Part shown: in pieces, positions 21,431 through 34,371 of the stretch
How positions within the stretch are numbered: the stretch's first letter is position 1
Layout: the number at the start of each line of letters is the position of its first letter
The notes under the pieces: generated by a model
What the model saw: the letters and a program-made list of their open reading frames with translations, nothing else
What the model was told of the DNA's origin: nothing
Databases searched by the model: none
Program-made: the position numbers and the translations under genes
NCBI GenBank assembly: GCA_002914845.1
Contig: JXTC01000028.1
Location: 795,094-859,093 of the forward strand
DNA from: Trema orientale
Taxonomy: Eukaryota; Streptophyta; Magnoliopsida; Rosales; Cannabaceae
DNA length: 64,000 bases
Direction of reading: 5' to 3'

Positions 21431-24400
21431 ATGGCTGAGACAAATATTGGAGACGAAAGTCAGGTAGACCCATCTGTTATCATAGGTGAGATATTTATTT
21501 TCGGCATCATAGCTCATGCATTAATAGATTCAAGATCCACGCATTCATATGCATCATTAACATTTGTAAGGAGATTGGGTCATCCTGTAGATCAGATGAG
21601 TACTCTATTTGGTGCCACACTTCCCTCTGGAGAGGTTATGTATCCAGACAAAATTTTGAGAGCTTGTCCTATTGTAGTGGATGACAGAGAATTATTTGCA
21701 GACTTAATTGTGCTTGACATGGATGACTATGAAATCATTTTGGGTATGGATTGGCTATCAAAGTATTTTTCTGAGATTGACTGTAAGAAGAAGATGGTGA
21801 CATTTCTTCTTCCTAATGCTGACCATTTTATACTTAAGGGTACTCAATATAAAACCAAGTTTCCTTTGATTTCTGCTATGAAAGCTCAGAAATTATTAGA
21901 AAAAGATGGTACAGGATATTTGGCCAGTATTGTTGATACATCGATTGAGCAAAAATTGAGACCAGAAGATGTGTTGGTTGTGCAGGACTTTCTGGATGTG
22001 TTTCAAGAGGAGTTGCCAGGTTTGCCACCTATAAGAAAAATTGACATTACTATTGATTTGGTACCAGGTACTGCACCTATTTCTAAGATACCCTATCGGA
22101 TGGCCCCAGCAGAATTGAAAGAGTTAAAGATTCAGTTACAAGAATTGCTAGACAAAGGATTTGTACGTCCTAGCTTTTCACCGTGGGGTGCGTCAGTTCT
22201 GTTTGTGAAAAAGAAAGATGGCACTATGCGATTGTGCATTGACTACAGAGAACTTAACAAAGTAACTATTAAAAATAAGTATCCCTTACCACGTATTGAC
22301 GATTTGTTTGATCAACTATAGGGTGCCTCTGTGTTTTCGAAGATTGATTTGAGGTCTGGTTACCATCAGTTAAGAGTCAGAGAAGAAGATATTCCAAAGA
22401 CTGCCTTTAGAACTCGGTATGGCCATTATGAATTTCTGGTGATGCCATTTAGTTTGACTAATGCTCCAGCAGCATTTATGGATCTGATGAATAGGATATT
22501 TAAGGAATTCCTAGATAAGTTTGTTATTTTATTCATCGATTACATTTTAGTATACTCACGATCTAGAGAGGAGCATAAAGAGCATTTCAAAATCACCCTT
22601 CAAATATTGAAAGAGAAAGAGTTATATGCTAAATTCAAGAAATGCGAGTTCTGGTTAGAAAAAGTGTCGTTCCTTAGTCACATTGTTTCTTAGGATGGGA
22701 TTTCTGTTGACCCTACCAAGGTTGAAGCAGTTAATAATTGGTCTAGACCTACTAACATTACAGAAGTCAGAAGTTTTCTGGGTTTGGCTGGTTATTACAT
22801 AAGGTTTGTTGAGGGATTCTCTAAGATAGCTATGCCACTTACACAGTTGACCAGGAAGAGTAATAAGTTCATGTGGAATGATGAGTATGAAAAGAGTTTT
22901 CAAGAATTGAAGCAAAGATTAATTTCAACACCAGTCTTGACCATACCTTTAGGCACTGAGGGATTTGTTATATATAGTGATGCTTCGAAACAAGGTCTGG
23001 GATGTGTTCTCATACAAAGTGGAAAAGTCATTGCTTATGCTTCAAGACAGCTAAAGATTTATGAGCGTAACTATCCTACTCATGATTTAGAACTGGCAGC
23101 AGTGGTATTCGCATTAAAAATTTTGCTGCATTATCTATATGTAGTAAATTGTGAAATCTTTACTGATCATAAAAGTTTGAAGTATTTGTTCACTCATAAA
23201 GAACTGAACATGAGACAAAGACGTTGGCTAGAATTAGTAAAAGACTATGATTATGACATCAGTTATCATTCAGAAAAAGCCAGTGTTGTGGCAGATGCAC
23301 TCAGCAGAAAATCATTTAGTAGTTTGGCAGCTTTACATGAATTAGAGAAACCTTTGCAGGAGGAATTATGCAGATCTGTTATTGAGTTAATTACTAGTCA
23401 ATTATCTACTATGACTTTACAATCTAACTTATTAGACAGAATTAAACAAGGCCAGAAAGGAGATCCTGAGTTGATTGGACATAAAGAATTAGTAGAGTCA
23501 GGGAAAAAGTCAGATTTCAGTATTTCTGCTGAAGGAGTAATCAGATTTTAGGGTAGACTATGTTTACCAGATGACAGAAATATCAAGGAAGAAATCCTAG
23601 TAGAAGCACACAATACTCCGTATTCAGTTAATCCAGGTACTACAAAAATGTACAATGATTTGAAAACTCTTTACTGGTGGGCAGGAATGAAGAAGGATAT
23701 TTTCCAGTTTGTAGAACGTTGTTTAACATGTCAACAGATTAAGGCTGGGCACAAGAGACCAGCAGGAGAGCTACAACCACTTCCGTTACGTGAGTGGAAA
23801 TGGGAAGAAATCGCTATGGATTTTGTAGTTGGAATACCAAAGACAGTATCTCGTCAGGATGCAGTTTGGGTTATAATCGACAGATACACTAAGGTAGCTC
23901 ATTTTATTCCGATCTCAATGACCTACTCCATGGATAAACTTGCAGCATTGTACATTAAGGAGATTGTTAAACTTCGTGGAATTCCAGTTTCCATAGTCTC
24001 AGATAGAGATGCTAGATTTACTTCAAAATTCTGAGAGAGTGTACAACGAGCTTTAGGAACTAAATTGAAATTTAGTACTGCATTCCATCCTCAGACAGAT
24101 GGTCAGGCTGAGAGGACTATTCAAATCTTGGAAGACATGCTTAGAGCTTGTGTTATGGATTTCCAGGGATCGTGGAACCATTACCTACCATTGATTGAAT
24201 TCTCATATAATAACAGCTTTCAAACTACGATTGGTGTTGCACCTTATGAGATGTTGTATAGTAGAAAGTGCAGATCTCCAGTTCACTGGGATGAGGTTAG
24301 AGAATGACGATATTTGGGTCCTGATATTGTTAGAGATACAGCTGAGGTAGTAGAAAAGATCAGAAAACGTATGATAGTAGCTTAAAGCAGGCAGAAGTTT

Positions 24401-24850
24401 TATGCAGACCCAGAATGTTGACCTTTATATTTTTCTGTTGGTGATAAAGTATTTCTTAAGATTGCTCCTATGAATGGTGTTATGAGATTTGGAAAGAGAG
24501 GAAAGTTGAGCCCGAGATTTATAGGTCCTTACGAGATCCTTGAGAAAGTTGGGAATGTCGCTTAAAGGCTCACCTTACCCACAGAGTTATCGAGCGATAC
24601 AACGTTTTTCACGTTTCTATGCTGAGAAAGTATGTATTAGACCCATCCCATATTCTTAGCTAGGAACCACTTGAGCTGGATCTGAAATTAACATATGAGG
24701 AACACCTCGTTCAGATTTTAGACAGAAAGGAGAATGAACTAAGAAATAAAAAGATTCCTTTGGTGAAAGTTATATGGTGAAACCAATCTGTTGAGGAGGC
24801 AACATGGGAGCGAGAAGAGAAATGAGAAACCAACATCCGGAGTTGTTCAG
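21431..24850 (+). pseudogene. pol region: protease, RT, RNase H, integrase, chromodomain-like end
   Basis: In order: protease at about 21.5-21.8 kb; reverse transcriptase at about 22.05-22.7 kb with [18 protein letters not shown] and the catalytic block FIDY (usually FIDD in the family); RNase H at about 22.95-23.3 kb with [20 protein letters not shown]; integrase at about 23.6-24.3 kb with the HPQTDGQAERT block; and a C-terminal ILDRKE...EEATWERE region like chromovirus chromodomains. Several breaks make it non-functional as it stands. Confidence 0.9.
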
Positions 24851-24893
24851 TAAGCAAATTTCGAGGACGAAATTATTATTAGGAGGAGAGGAT

Positions 24894-27322
24894 TATGATA
24901 TCCTGAATTTTAAAATGACACCCAATCCTTCACATAATTAAAAAAGCCAATAATAATATGATCGCATAAATTTTCTTTTATATATAAATGCATTTTTGTG
25001 TATAAAATTTTGAGTAAGTATTTTGGCTATTTCTACTGATTTAATAAGTGAAATAGTTTTTGCAGTGAAATGCTCAAGAGATACTTATTGGTACAAGTTA
25101 ATGTGTTTAAGTCTAATATTTTTTTTACAATTATTTGGCTTATCATATTGCTAAACATACCTAAATAACTGAGTAGATTAGTAATAATTTTTCTTTAAAT
25201 TACTGAAACTATTGAGTAGTTCTTTGTATTCAATATGAGTTATTGACATTTGTTTTTGATAACTAGATGTTCCAATTTATCTATTTTGGCATGATTTTAC
25301 GTTTGTTTGCTTTTAATATCTTCAACATAAAATTCATTTGAATTATTTCTTTGTACTGTCAATTTGATTTTTTGTGATATTATAATAGCTATAAAAAAAA
25401 ACTATTAATTAATTAAGGCCAACTTTAGTTAAGTCGGCTGATTTCTCAAATAGACTTATATGTTTATTTTTTTTTCCACCGCCAACTATATGTTCTTCAA
25501 ACTTCTCATCCTTAGTCAATTAGAAGTCTATTCTATTTCTCTAACCGTACAACGTTCGTAATTATATTAGTAAACCAAGTTGTACTTCTTCCTTGAGAAT
25601 ATCAAAGGTAATTTATCTATATAGTATAAATCCCAATATTTTGTACTACCTTTTCGATGTATATTTGATCAGTTGTTAATTCTATTGTTAAATTTGAGAG
25701 TATGTATATTAACATGTTTATATATTAGCTCTTGTGCCAATATTTAAGGAAGCTGCGACTATTCTTTTTTTTTTTTTTTTTTTAAACATAGTTTTATATA
25801 CGTTTGAGAGTTCCTCATGATTATTGAAAGCTTAGAGGCTGGTGTAACAAATTGTTAATATACGTATATATATGTGCTTGCGTGTATATGAGGAAAAGGA
25901 AAAGAAATTAATTATAATATAAGAGGAGTTTTAACTAAACCCGATTCACGTATTTGACTTTAGTTTTGAATCAAAGTCCTAGTATTATTTAATTGTGTTT
26001 TACTTTGGAAGTGGGCAACTATTTTGTACATCATCTAACTATTTTATCCATATGCCTGTGTCTTTAAAACGAAATGCTTAGTGGAGGTCCACGGATAGAC
26101 GTTTAACCTTGTATAATTATAGGTCATGAATTTGATTAAGCATATTATTCAATCAAATATTAATTGCATAACTACATGTTTACCTTATAAGCTTTGGAAG
26201 TTAGATGCTTGATGAATCAACTACCGATTTATAAGTTTTCATTTTAATAGTTGTCTTACATTCTCTTATTTGAAATTATATACCGAATAATTTATTTATT
26301 TTTATTAAGTTTTTGAGCATTAATAATAATAGTACCACTTGGTTAGCAATTGTAGGAACTTGTTATTTGAAAATATTAGGGCACATCACTTGTACCTTGA
26401 GTAGAGAGCATTTCACAGAAATTCAAGTGAGATTCTGGAATCGAGGTAAGTAACGTCACACCTGCAATGTAAGAAATTCTTTGTTTCTGTAAATCTGTGA
26501 AATATGTGGATATAGAATTTGTGAATATATGTACGTATGCATCTGTTATTTAGTTTTGCATGAGACATGAATACGTGGTGTATTTATATTACCTGGCGAG
26601 TATTGGTGAATAGGGTGTGGCGGGTCAGCGCCCAAATATATGATATGGTTCCTTTGAGGACACTCTCTGATTCCTTCGGGGACACTCTGGTTCCTTCGGA
26701 GACAATTTAGTTCCTTCGGGAACACTTTGACGGCGGTATGGTGTGGACCTCTGCTGTACACAGAGGGGATTTTTTTGAGGCTCGAGACCTCCATATAGCT
26801 CATGATATGTTATATATTTTCTGAGTGGTTCAGTATGCGATTCACGGTCTTGTCAGGCTATACATTATACACAGGGATCCCAATCATATAATTATTTGTT
26901 CTTTGTCATTTGCACTCTGCATCTGCATACGTTACTTACTGAGTTTCATACTCACCTATATTCTTACATTGCAAAGGTAACTGCTGATATTTGAGATTAG
27001 AGGAGGAGCGCCTACTTTCTGCCTGCGACTTGTGTATATGAGCATTTTGACACTGTGGTTTTCTGACTGAGAATTTTGTATCTGTTTTGAGTGTGTGTAC
27101 ATTACGTATATTTTATGAGAGGTCTATTTTGCTAGGGTGTATATATATATGTATCAAAATATGTATAATTATGAGTGGAATTTCTCTTTTTCTTACAGAA
27201 AGTTTAAAAAGTTTTAATTTTTCACTATTTTATCAGTTTTAAGTCGAGTAGCGTCTTCCGATCTCACTAAATATTTTTACGACTATCTCTTACGTACGTG
27301 TGTGGGATTGGAGGATGTTACA
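24894..27322 (+). repeat. 3' LTR (2429 bp)
   Basis: Follows the purine-rich AGGAGGAGAGGA and ends GATGTTACA before the AAGAG target copy. It retains the empty MITE site. It carries four copies of the 20-bp motif (26646-26727) against three in the 5' LTR. Confidence 0.92.
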
Positions 27323-27327
27323 AAGAG

Positions 27328-27762
27328 GAAATGTGTTTTTTTTTAAGAATCACCGTATGAAAATAACTTTGTATCCCAAGACCGTATTTTTGGAATTATT
27401 ATTTAAAAGATCGTACGGGATGCCATTTTTTCTTTTAGGATTTATTAGGAGGGTTCTACAAAAATACCCCACTTTTAAAGGGATGGTTTGGGGATCATTT
27501 GTTTTTTGTTTTATATATAAATATATTCTTTTTTATAGTTTTGATTTTAGTTTACCATTATACCCTTAGTAAATTGCATATTTTCTACTATTATAAACTT
27601 GTATATCGTGTTTTACCGTGGTCTCAAAAAATATTATGATTTGTACCCGTGTTAACTTACTTATTTATCACTATTTATAAGATAGTGTGTCATTTATTTA
27701 CCGTGATTATATCAAAAAAAAAAAAATTTACTACTGATATGCATTATCATATTTACCATAAT
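27328..27762. other. Host DNA right of the chromovirus
   Basis: AT-rich. Variants of TTTACCGTGATATCAAAAAA occur near 27623 and 27703, and again at 30740 beyond the next transposon block, so an old short tandem repeat seems to be split by the insertion between. No gene was found. Confidence 0.5.
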
Positions 27763-29965
27763 TGTCACGACCAGAAATCCAAAGCTGTGACTTTTAGTAA
27801 TTGTAAGTGAAAATATAATAAAATATTAGGTTTTTTTTTTTCCAAAATTCAGGGGAAATTAAGTATTAGATAATTTCATTTCGATCCTCAGGTCATTATG
27901 AGTTCCATAACCACTAAAAACTCGTATTAGTTTGTAATTATTTAAGAAAAATGCTCGTTAAAGTTTAAGAAAATTTTCAGCTATCTCATTTAGTTACTTA
28001 TTGAGAAATCACAAATTTTAGTAAATAAATTCAACTGAAAACTTTAGCCTAATGTCTAAAATAATTTATATTAAATCACTTGTAGTTTAAAGTACTCAAA
28101 TTGATAATAAAACCATCCTCATATATCTACTTAGTGGATTTACTAATCTTGGCTAAATAACTGAACAAGAGAGAAAATTAGCAGAGTATAAATACCCATG
28201 AGGGACTAAAAGTAGACCTGTATACACAAGCTACATAACTTGTCTGTCCATCAAGATGACTACCTCAGTTAGACGAACACCTGAAAGTGGGAGAAGTAGG
28301 GGGGGTGAGCACTCATATGCTTAGTAGAAAATCAATTACCTTTTTGAATAGTTGCAATTTTACCAAACCTGCATGATTAATACCTTTTCCAAAATTCATT
28401 TATAAACCAAATTTATAAAATATTTGATATTCAGAATATTCGCATATTCAAAGCCAAAACCAGAAACATATAATTGTACTTATCATACATCAACTAAATA
28501 TAAATGAGTGAGCTCTCATCCTCCTATCGCAACCCTATAATACCTATGTAGGAGAGGTACCCAACATCTAGACACTACCCGTAGGTATATTAGCTAAAAA
28601 CCTACGTAGGGACCTAAGTCTTTTACCTAGCATTACAGTAATTCGTCAGCAATCTAAACTACCATGATGCAATAATAGAACTCAAGTGTGTGATCCTATG
28701 GCATGTACAACATATCACCATTCATAATAACCATGCATCCAATAATCAAATTATGCTTTAAAAATCTAACTTGGCATTATTACTGGGTTTACTGTAACAT
28801 GAGTATCTCTCCGCTGTATTACCCCATAATCATAATTTAAAGAACATATATATATGAAATCAACAGTAATCCCAGTATAATCCAATCTGTTTCTATAACT
28901 TCATTAAACTATCGCGTGAACCATGATTTCCCATAAATAAATTATAATGCAATTATAAATCCAAAACAAGTATAAAACCAGGTAATTAAACTCTTACCTC
29001 AATTTGGTAGCTATATCAACCTAACGACGCTAGAAGAAAACTCCCATTGGTCAGGTACTCGAACGATTGTTTTGGGATCCTAATAAGCTCAGTTGAAAAA
29101 GTGATTTTTCCAATGGAGCCTTGGATTGAGAAACGGAGGTCACTACTAAATTCAGAATATCCAAAAATACTAGGTTAGATATATAATTTATTAAAAGTGG
29201 GTCCCGAGGCGGGGCCCAACCCGTGGCATGCAAAATGGTATTATTCACGAGCCACTGTCTTGATTTTCGTACCACATCGAAACATAGTCAAATTTTATAT
29301 CAAAATTTGTCTCTCGACCTCACTGGGTCCAAATTAGAAATTGAAATTCAGTTTCAAGGTCTCGAGCCTTAAATGGGCTTAAAAATCCAAAAATTACAAA
29401 AATACCACTTTTTGAAAATATTTAGAAAAACGTCAACTTTTTCGATTTGAAAATTAACGCTCCTTCGGATACCGTTTTAACGTCACAAAATCATATTTAT
29501 TCATAATTTTAACTCCTCTAACGTATTGTATAAATTTCAGGGCCCAAATAATTATTTTACAAAATAATTATAAAAATACTACAATTTAATTTTATAAAAA
29601 AAATAGCTAAATCTGGAAAGTATCCACTGGCGGCGAGTTACCAGCTAAGACTGGTCGGAGAAGATTAATGGCATCGAGTTTAAGCTGTACACACCGGCGG
29701 TGGAACGGAAAGAAGTTCGATGAAGCTCTAGTTGTCAGAAAATGCCACCGTGGGCATGATCTTCATGGAGCTCTAGCGCTGTTTACGGCGTGTGCAGGAC
29801 TGTGGGACCACTAGGGTTTGACTCATTGGCCGATGACAAAGAACGCGGGCAGGCGCATTGCCGGCGGTGACTGATGGTGACGGAGCTGGCAGTTAGGCAT
29901 TCCTCCGGCTATTTGGATTATTTTTTCTCAGTTTTGGCGAAGAGCTTCATGGCAATTTTAAAGAA
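27763..29965 (-). mobile_element. Truncated LTR of the LARD-like family, minus orientation
   Basis: The left end TGTCACGACCAGAAATC is the reverse complement of the LTR ends at 48564 and 54689 (GGTCATGACA). Similarity to those LTRs continues inverted, including the block with GACTACCTCAG (28258) and a GC-rich stretch at about 29625-29925. The outer start of the LTR is not found, and no internal region of this family follows. A fossil fragment joined directly to an unrelated gypsy piece. Confidence 0.75.
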
Positions 29966-29967
29966 GT

Positions 29968-30692
29968 CAGATATGTTAAGAGCATGTATTCTAGATTTCT
30001 AAGGATCATGGAGTAAGTACCTACCATTGATTGAGTTTGCTCATAATAACAATTATCAAGCAACAATTGGTATAGCTCCATATGAAATGTTATATGGCAG
30101 AAAGTGTCGATCTCCTATCCATTGGGATTAAATAGGAGAAAAGAAGTATCTTGGCCCAGAGTTAGTCAAAGAAACCACAGAGGCAATAGAAAAGATAAGA
30201 AAAAGAATGCTTGCTACACAGAATCGACAGAAGAAGTACGCTGATCCAATGCGAAGAGATATAGAATTCGATGTAGGAGACATGGTATTTTTAAAAGTAG
30301 CACCAATGAAAGGAGCAATGAGATTTGGAAAGAAAAGAAAGTTGAGTCCTAGATTTATTGGACCTTTCGAGATGCTTGAAAGAGTTGGAAACGTAGCATA
30401 CAGACTTGCTTTACCTCCATCACTGTCAAGCATACACAATGTCTTCCACATCTCTTTATTAAGGAAATATATTTCAGATCCCTCCCATCTGTTGAGTTAT
30501 GAGCCACTAGAGCTGAATCGAGATTTGACATATGAGGAACGACTAGTACAGATACTTGATAGAAAAGAGAAAGAATTGAGAAACAAGAAAATTCCACTAG
30601 TTATAGTTTTGTGGAGGAATTTCGCAGTAAAAGAAGTGACTTGGGAGAGAGAGGATGAAATGAGGATCAAGTATCCAGAATTATTTGGGTAA
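29968..30692 (+). pseudogene. Second chromovirus integrase/chromodomain fragment
   Basis: Plus-strand sequence matching the 3' part of Tekay-like pol: LPLIEFAHNN and YGRKCRSPIHW of the integrase, LSPRFIGPFEMLERVG, and the chromodomain-like VQILDRKEKELRNKKIP and EVTWERE. It is followed by AATTTCGAGGACGAAAG and a purine-rich tract (30720-30729), as in the complete element, but no LTR of that family follows. It is a different copy from 17577-27322 because the sequences differ throughout. Fossil fragment. Confidence 0.85.
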
Positions 30693-30729
30693 ACAAATTT
30701 CGAGGACGAAAGTTTTATAAGGAGGAGGG

Positions 30730-30978
30730 CATATCATTTATTCACCGTGACATCAAAAAAATTTAATGTTGATGTATAGTGGTATAATTATATTCTTGGT
30801 AAATTATTTATTTACTATCATTATAAACTAGTGATCTATTGCAATTGTTCAACTTTTTTCAATTTATAATCTGAAAATGGCACAAGTGCCACTGATAAAT
30901 AATCAAATTATTCATTGAACATACGACCAAACAACTTAAAGATCAAATATTCAAATTTATATTTAAAATAATATATAT
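30730..30978. other. Flank with a degenerate short repeat
   Basis: ATTCACCGTGACATCAAAAA at about 30740 resembles 27703, as noted there. No gene. Confidence 0.45.
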
Positions 30979-31203
30979 GGGCACCAATCTAGTAGATATT
31001 TCTTTTTTACCTATGCATAGGTATTAATTTGGCCAATGAAATTTTTTTTTGCATATTTTTTTATATTAAAAAGTAAGAGAGAGAAATAACATTAATGATG
31101 CCCGTTTTTTCATGCATATCATTATAGCCGTTGGATCACCATTAGATGATGATCCAACGGCTACAAAAAAAATACCTACACATAGGTACTGGATTGGTAA
31201 CCT
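30979..31203. mobile_element. MITE with terminal and central inverted repeats
   Basis: The left end GGGCACCAATCTAGTA and the right end, read inverted, GGTTACCAATCCAGTACC resemble each other. ACCTATGCATAGGTA on the left matches ACCTACACATAGGTA on the right. A central hairpin AGCCGTTGGATCA/TGATCCAACGGCT lies at about 31126-31162. AT repeats on both sides hide the target duplication. GTTGGAT also occurs in the MITE at 17969-18140, perhaps a shared theme. Confidence 0.7.
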
Positions 31204-31479
31204 ATATATATATATTTAAAAACAATCGTGTATTTAGTTGTAAGGTTAAGAAAGTAGTTAGATTATTTGATTAATTTTGACTAGTCATCATTAGTGTTAT
31301 ATTTTACATTTAATTTTGATAAAATCAGATAAATTTGACTTAGTGGATAATTTTAAGCCAATTTGACAATTTAAGGGGATATATTTTGTATTTTTAAAAC
31401 ACGTGCAAAAACTTGCATTTTCTAAAATATAGGGGAGGTCCTGGATCTTTTTCCTTTTTCTTAATACCTCTTTAATTAT
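31204..31479. other. Intergenic DNA
   Basis: AT-rich and non-coding as far as I can see. Confidence 0.4.
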
Positions 31480-31887
31480 ATATTACGTCAAAAGAAAGAA
31501 AAAAGAATAGAAAGAGAAAAGATTTAGAGAGAAGAAGAGAAGATTTAGAGAGAAGAAGAGAGAATTTGGATAGAAAATAAAAGAACAGGTAGAAATGAAT
31601 AAGATTAATTAGAGGGAGGAAGTTGGAATATTCAGTAATTTTATTGATCAAATCATACAAATTGCGAATATAACTAACCTATTTCTAGATAAATAACAAT
31701 CCTAATTCAACTAAGAAACTAATAACAGAAATGTTAAAACAATGAAAACTTTAGTGACCCACAAATGCATAAATTAAACTACAAAATTATCCTAGATTAA
31801 ATAAATGGCATAATAATAATCCTAAAATATCCTAATTAAGTATCACATAAATTATTTTAATTATTATATTGTCCTATTCCTCATCAT
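31480..31887 (-). repeat. Probable solo LTR related to the 8799-11204 element
   Basis: Purine-rich start (GAAAGAGAAAAGATTTAGAG), a middle with ATTGATCAAATCATACAAAT and TTTCTAGATAAA, and the end TATTCCTCATCA follow the layout of the LTRs at 8799 and 10817 (ending TATTCCTCATCA at 11204). The left terminus and target duplication are not clear. Confidence 0.5.
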
Positions 31888-33572
31888 TAACAGGATGAAA
31901 TTTTCCAACCGATGAAGATTCCGTTCGACCCATATTGGAAAATGAAAGATGTGTGGCTCCATTTAATTACTTTAAACTGATCATTTTAAAGCTAGTACGT
32001 ATTTGAGATAGAGTGAATGTCTTATGCGTACAATTAGTTTTGATAACCTTAGCCGGCTTATTGTCCCGGCGAAAAGTCAATCCCGTGATTTTTTAGTGAC
32101 TTTAAATGAAACTATGACTGAAAGGTATCAAATAATTCCCAACTTTGGTATTAAATATTTCGGTCCACAAACATTTATAAACTCTATAGTAAAGAAAATA
32201 TTTCATTAGACTTTCTCATTTGAAAACATAAACACTAGAATTTGAGAAAGAAATCTAATTTTAATTCAATTAGCAATTCAATGGTAAATCCTCTATTTCG
32301 ATCATACACGATATGTGGAAATCAAAGTCTAAATATTATTTCGAAAATAGTAAATTGACTCTTAAAACGTTTATACTCTAATGTCCAAAGATAGCTTGCA
32401 AAAATCAACATGCCCAATTTCTATTCTCATTCCATTTTTTTTTTTTTTTTATAATTGAATTTACAAGCTAGTCCAAAGATTGTGCCTTTAATTAATCTCG
32501 CTCAATTATTAATATCAAAGTTTATTCGGCTAAAAGATTGGAAGTACAATCAACCATTCTATGATATTATGTATATAATTAAGAATAATAATACTTTGGC
32601 CATGTCATATTGATTTTTATACTTTTATATCACTTGTTCTATGTAATAATTAAATTGATATTTCAACTTTAAATTAATATCTCAACTTTCCAATTGATTT
32701 AAGTACATTTTATTTATTGACTCTTTATAGTTTTCTCTAGGTAGATATCATTTTAAGTATATTAATTAGATATAAAGTTACAGAGACTACTAACTCTATA
32801 GTTGAATTTCACCTATTAGAAATTCAAATATTACAATATGAATAAACACGAAAATATAACTTAGGGTTAATATTAAATTAGTATCAACACCAGTGAGATT
32901 TAATAAATGCTAGCTGACAATTATCCTAGATCTATTATATGTCATTTATTGACATAGTCCAACTACATTTTTAAGTTGATTTTTAATTAAGACAAATCAG
33001 TCTGCTACAATTAAAAATGCCAAAACTTATTTCATAAAATGTGCTTAACGTTTTAATCACAAGATTACATATATCTATGTCTTCTGTATATCTACTCTAA
33101 CGATATCATATAGATACATATAATGTGATTAAGGTACTTTCATTAAAAAACATAAAATAAAATAAAATAAAGAGCATAAAATAAAACAAAGTAAAATAAA
33201 ATAAAATAAAGCACCTCAAAAATTTCATTGATTTTTGAAAATATTTATAACAAATTAAAAGAGAATTAATATGTTTTAAGGAGCAGATACTTAACAAAGG
33301 AGATAACGTCCATCACTCGTTACTTCTGGTTTTACAGCGACTAAAGCTTGAAGCTTTATATATACTTCTAAGGTTTGTTTGGTAGGAAAGAGAGAATTTG
33401 AAGGAAGGAAAGTAGTCAATGGACATTTCAAGTAGTGTGGTTATATAATTAGAAGGATTTTAGAAAGGAAATGAATGAGCTAAGGATTTATCCCTTTTTT
33501 TTTTCTTCTTCTTTTAGGGGATATAACTATGGATTTTAAATCGTAGCCTGGACTTATTTCTACTATTTCTAA
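31888..33572. other. AT-rich intergenic DNA
   Basis: No supported gene. It includes an AAAAT-type low-complexity run at about 33148-33212 and a T-run near 32434. Confidence 0.5.
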
Positions 33573-34371
33573 TGTAATAACTCCGCACTAATAAATAACT
33601 TTATCATATTAGCACCAGATTATCACTAAAGTTTTGATACGATTTTTCCAATTTTTTTTTACTACCTTATAAAATATTATAAATAAAATTTTAAGGTTAT
33701 TTACAAACATTATATTTCAAACTCCTCAAAATATGATACTTATATGCGGAATTTTCATAACTTACTCAAGTAGTTTTCACAAAGCATTAACAAAAGATTG
33801 GTCCCATATGTACATTATACGTTAACTTGGCCCGTACTTCTCATTCTTGTACTTTAGCCTTTCCTTTACCTATAACACAAGGAAACTAATGAGCTAGAAG
33901 ACTCAATAAGAGAGTTGCTAGTCTAGAGTTTGGTGAGTAATGTAATAAGCATAAGCTTAATACATAACAAGTATCTGTACACATTCGACACCATAATCAT
34001 CACCACATATTCACATATAAGCTCTATGAATTTCACAGTATATGATATATTACAAATACATGTGCACATATGTATTTTGGGCACTCGGTACTAGAGCCAA
34101 CATTCATGCTCTTAAGTGATAACCCTCCTCTTGTCTTGTCCGAGACTCAAGAGTATATTAAACCACAACTATACTTACAATTAGCAAACTTTACTTTTGT
34201 CTTTACTAGGGGCTCAAAGTTTGTCAAGCCATAAATAAGTTATCGAGTCCTCCTTTTTGTCCATCTAACTCGAAGGTACGTATTTCTTACCATATCTTAT
34301 TGATGAATGATTAATTCACTCACAAATCAGGTATCATTTAGCTCAAATAAGTGTAAGTTCTCAAGCATTTA
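33573..34371 (-). repeat. 3' LTR of the old gypsy element, outer piece
   Basis: Matches 61536-62230 in order, starting TGTAATAACTCCGCACTAAT against TGTAACAATCTCGTGCTAAT. It is interrupted at its right side by the gag-only element. Confidence 0.85.

Larger units (their letters stand above)
17577..27322 (+). mobile_element. Ty3-gypsy chromovirus, Tekay/Del-like, nearly full length (9.7 kb)
   Basis: Long LTRs (17577-20170 and 24894-27322) flank an initiator-Met primer site, gag, protease, reverse transcriptase, RNase H, integrase with a chromodomain-like end, the AATTTCGAGGACGAAAT motif and a purine-rich tract. The target duplication AAGAG is present at 17572-17576 and 27323-27327. Domain order and the LVQILDRKE...PLVKV block place it in the Tekay/Del chromovirus clade. 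By eye the first 300 bp of the LTRs differ at about 4 percent, which suggests an age of one to a few million years. The coding region carries several breaks, so it is defective. It lies about 490 bp upstream of the PPR relic. Confidence 0.93.

Noticed and set aside
27300-27569. Plus-strand open frame of 89 codons crossing the LTR edge
   Set aside because: It spans the LTR end and target duplication, so it can only be chance.
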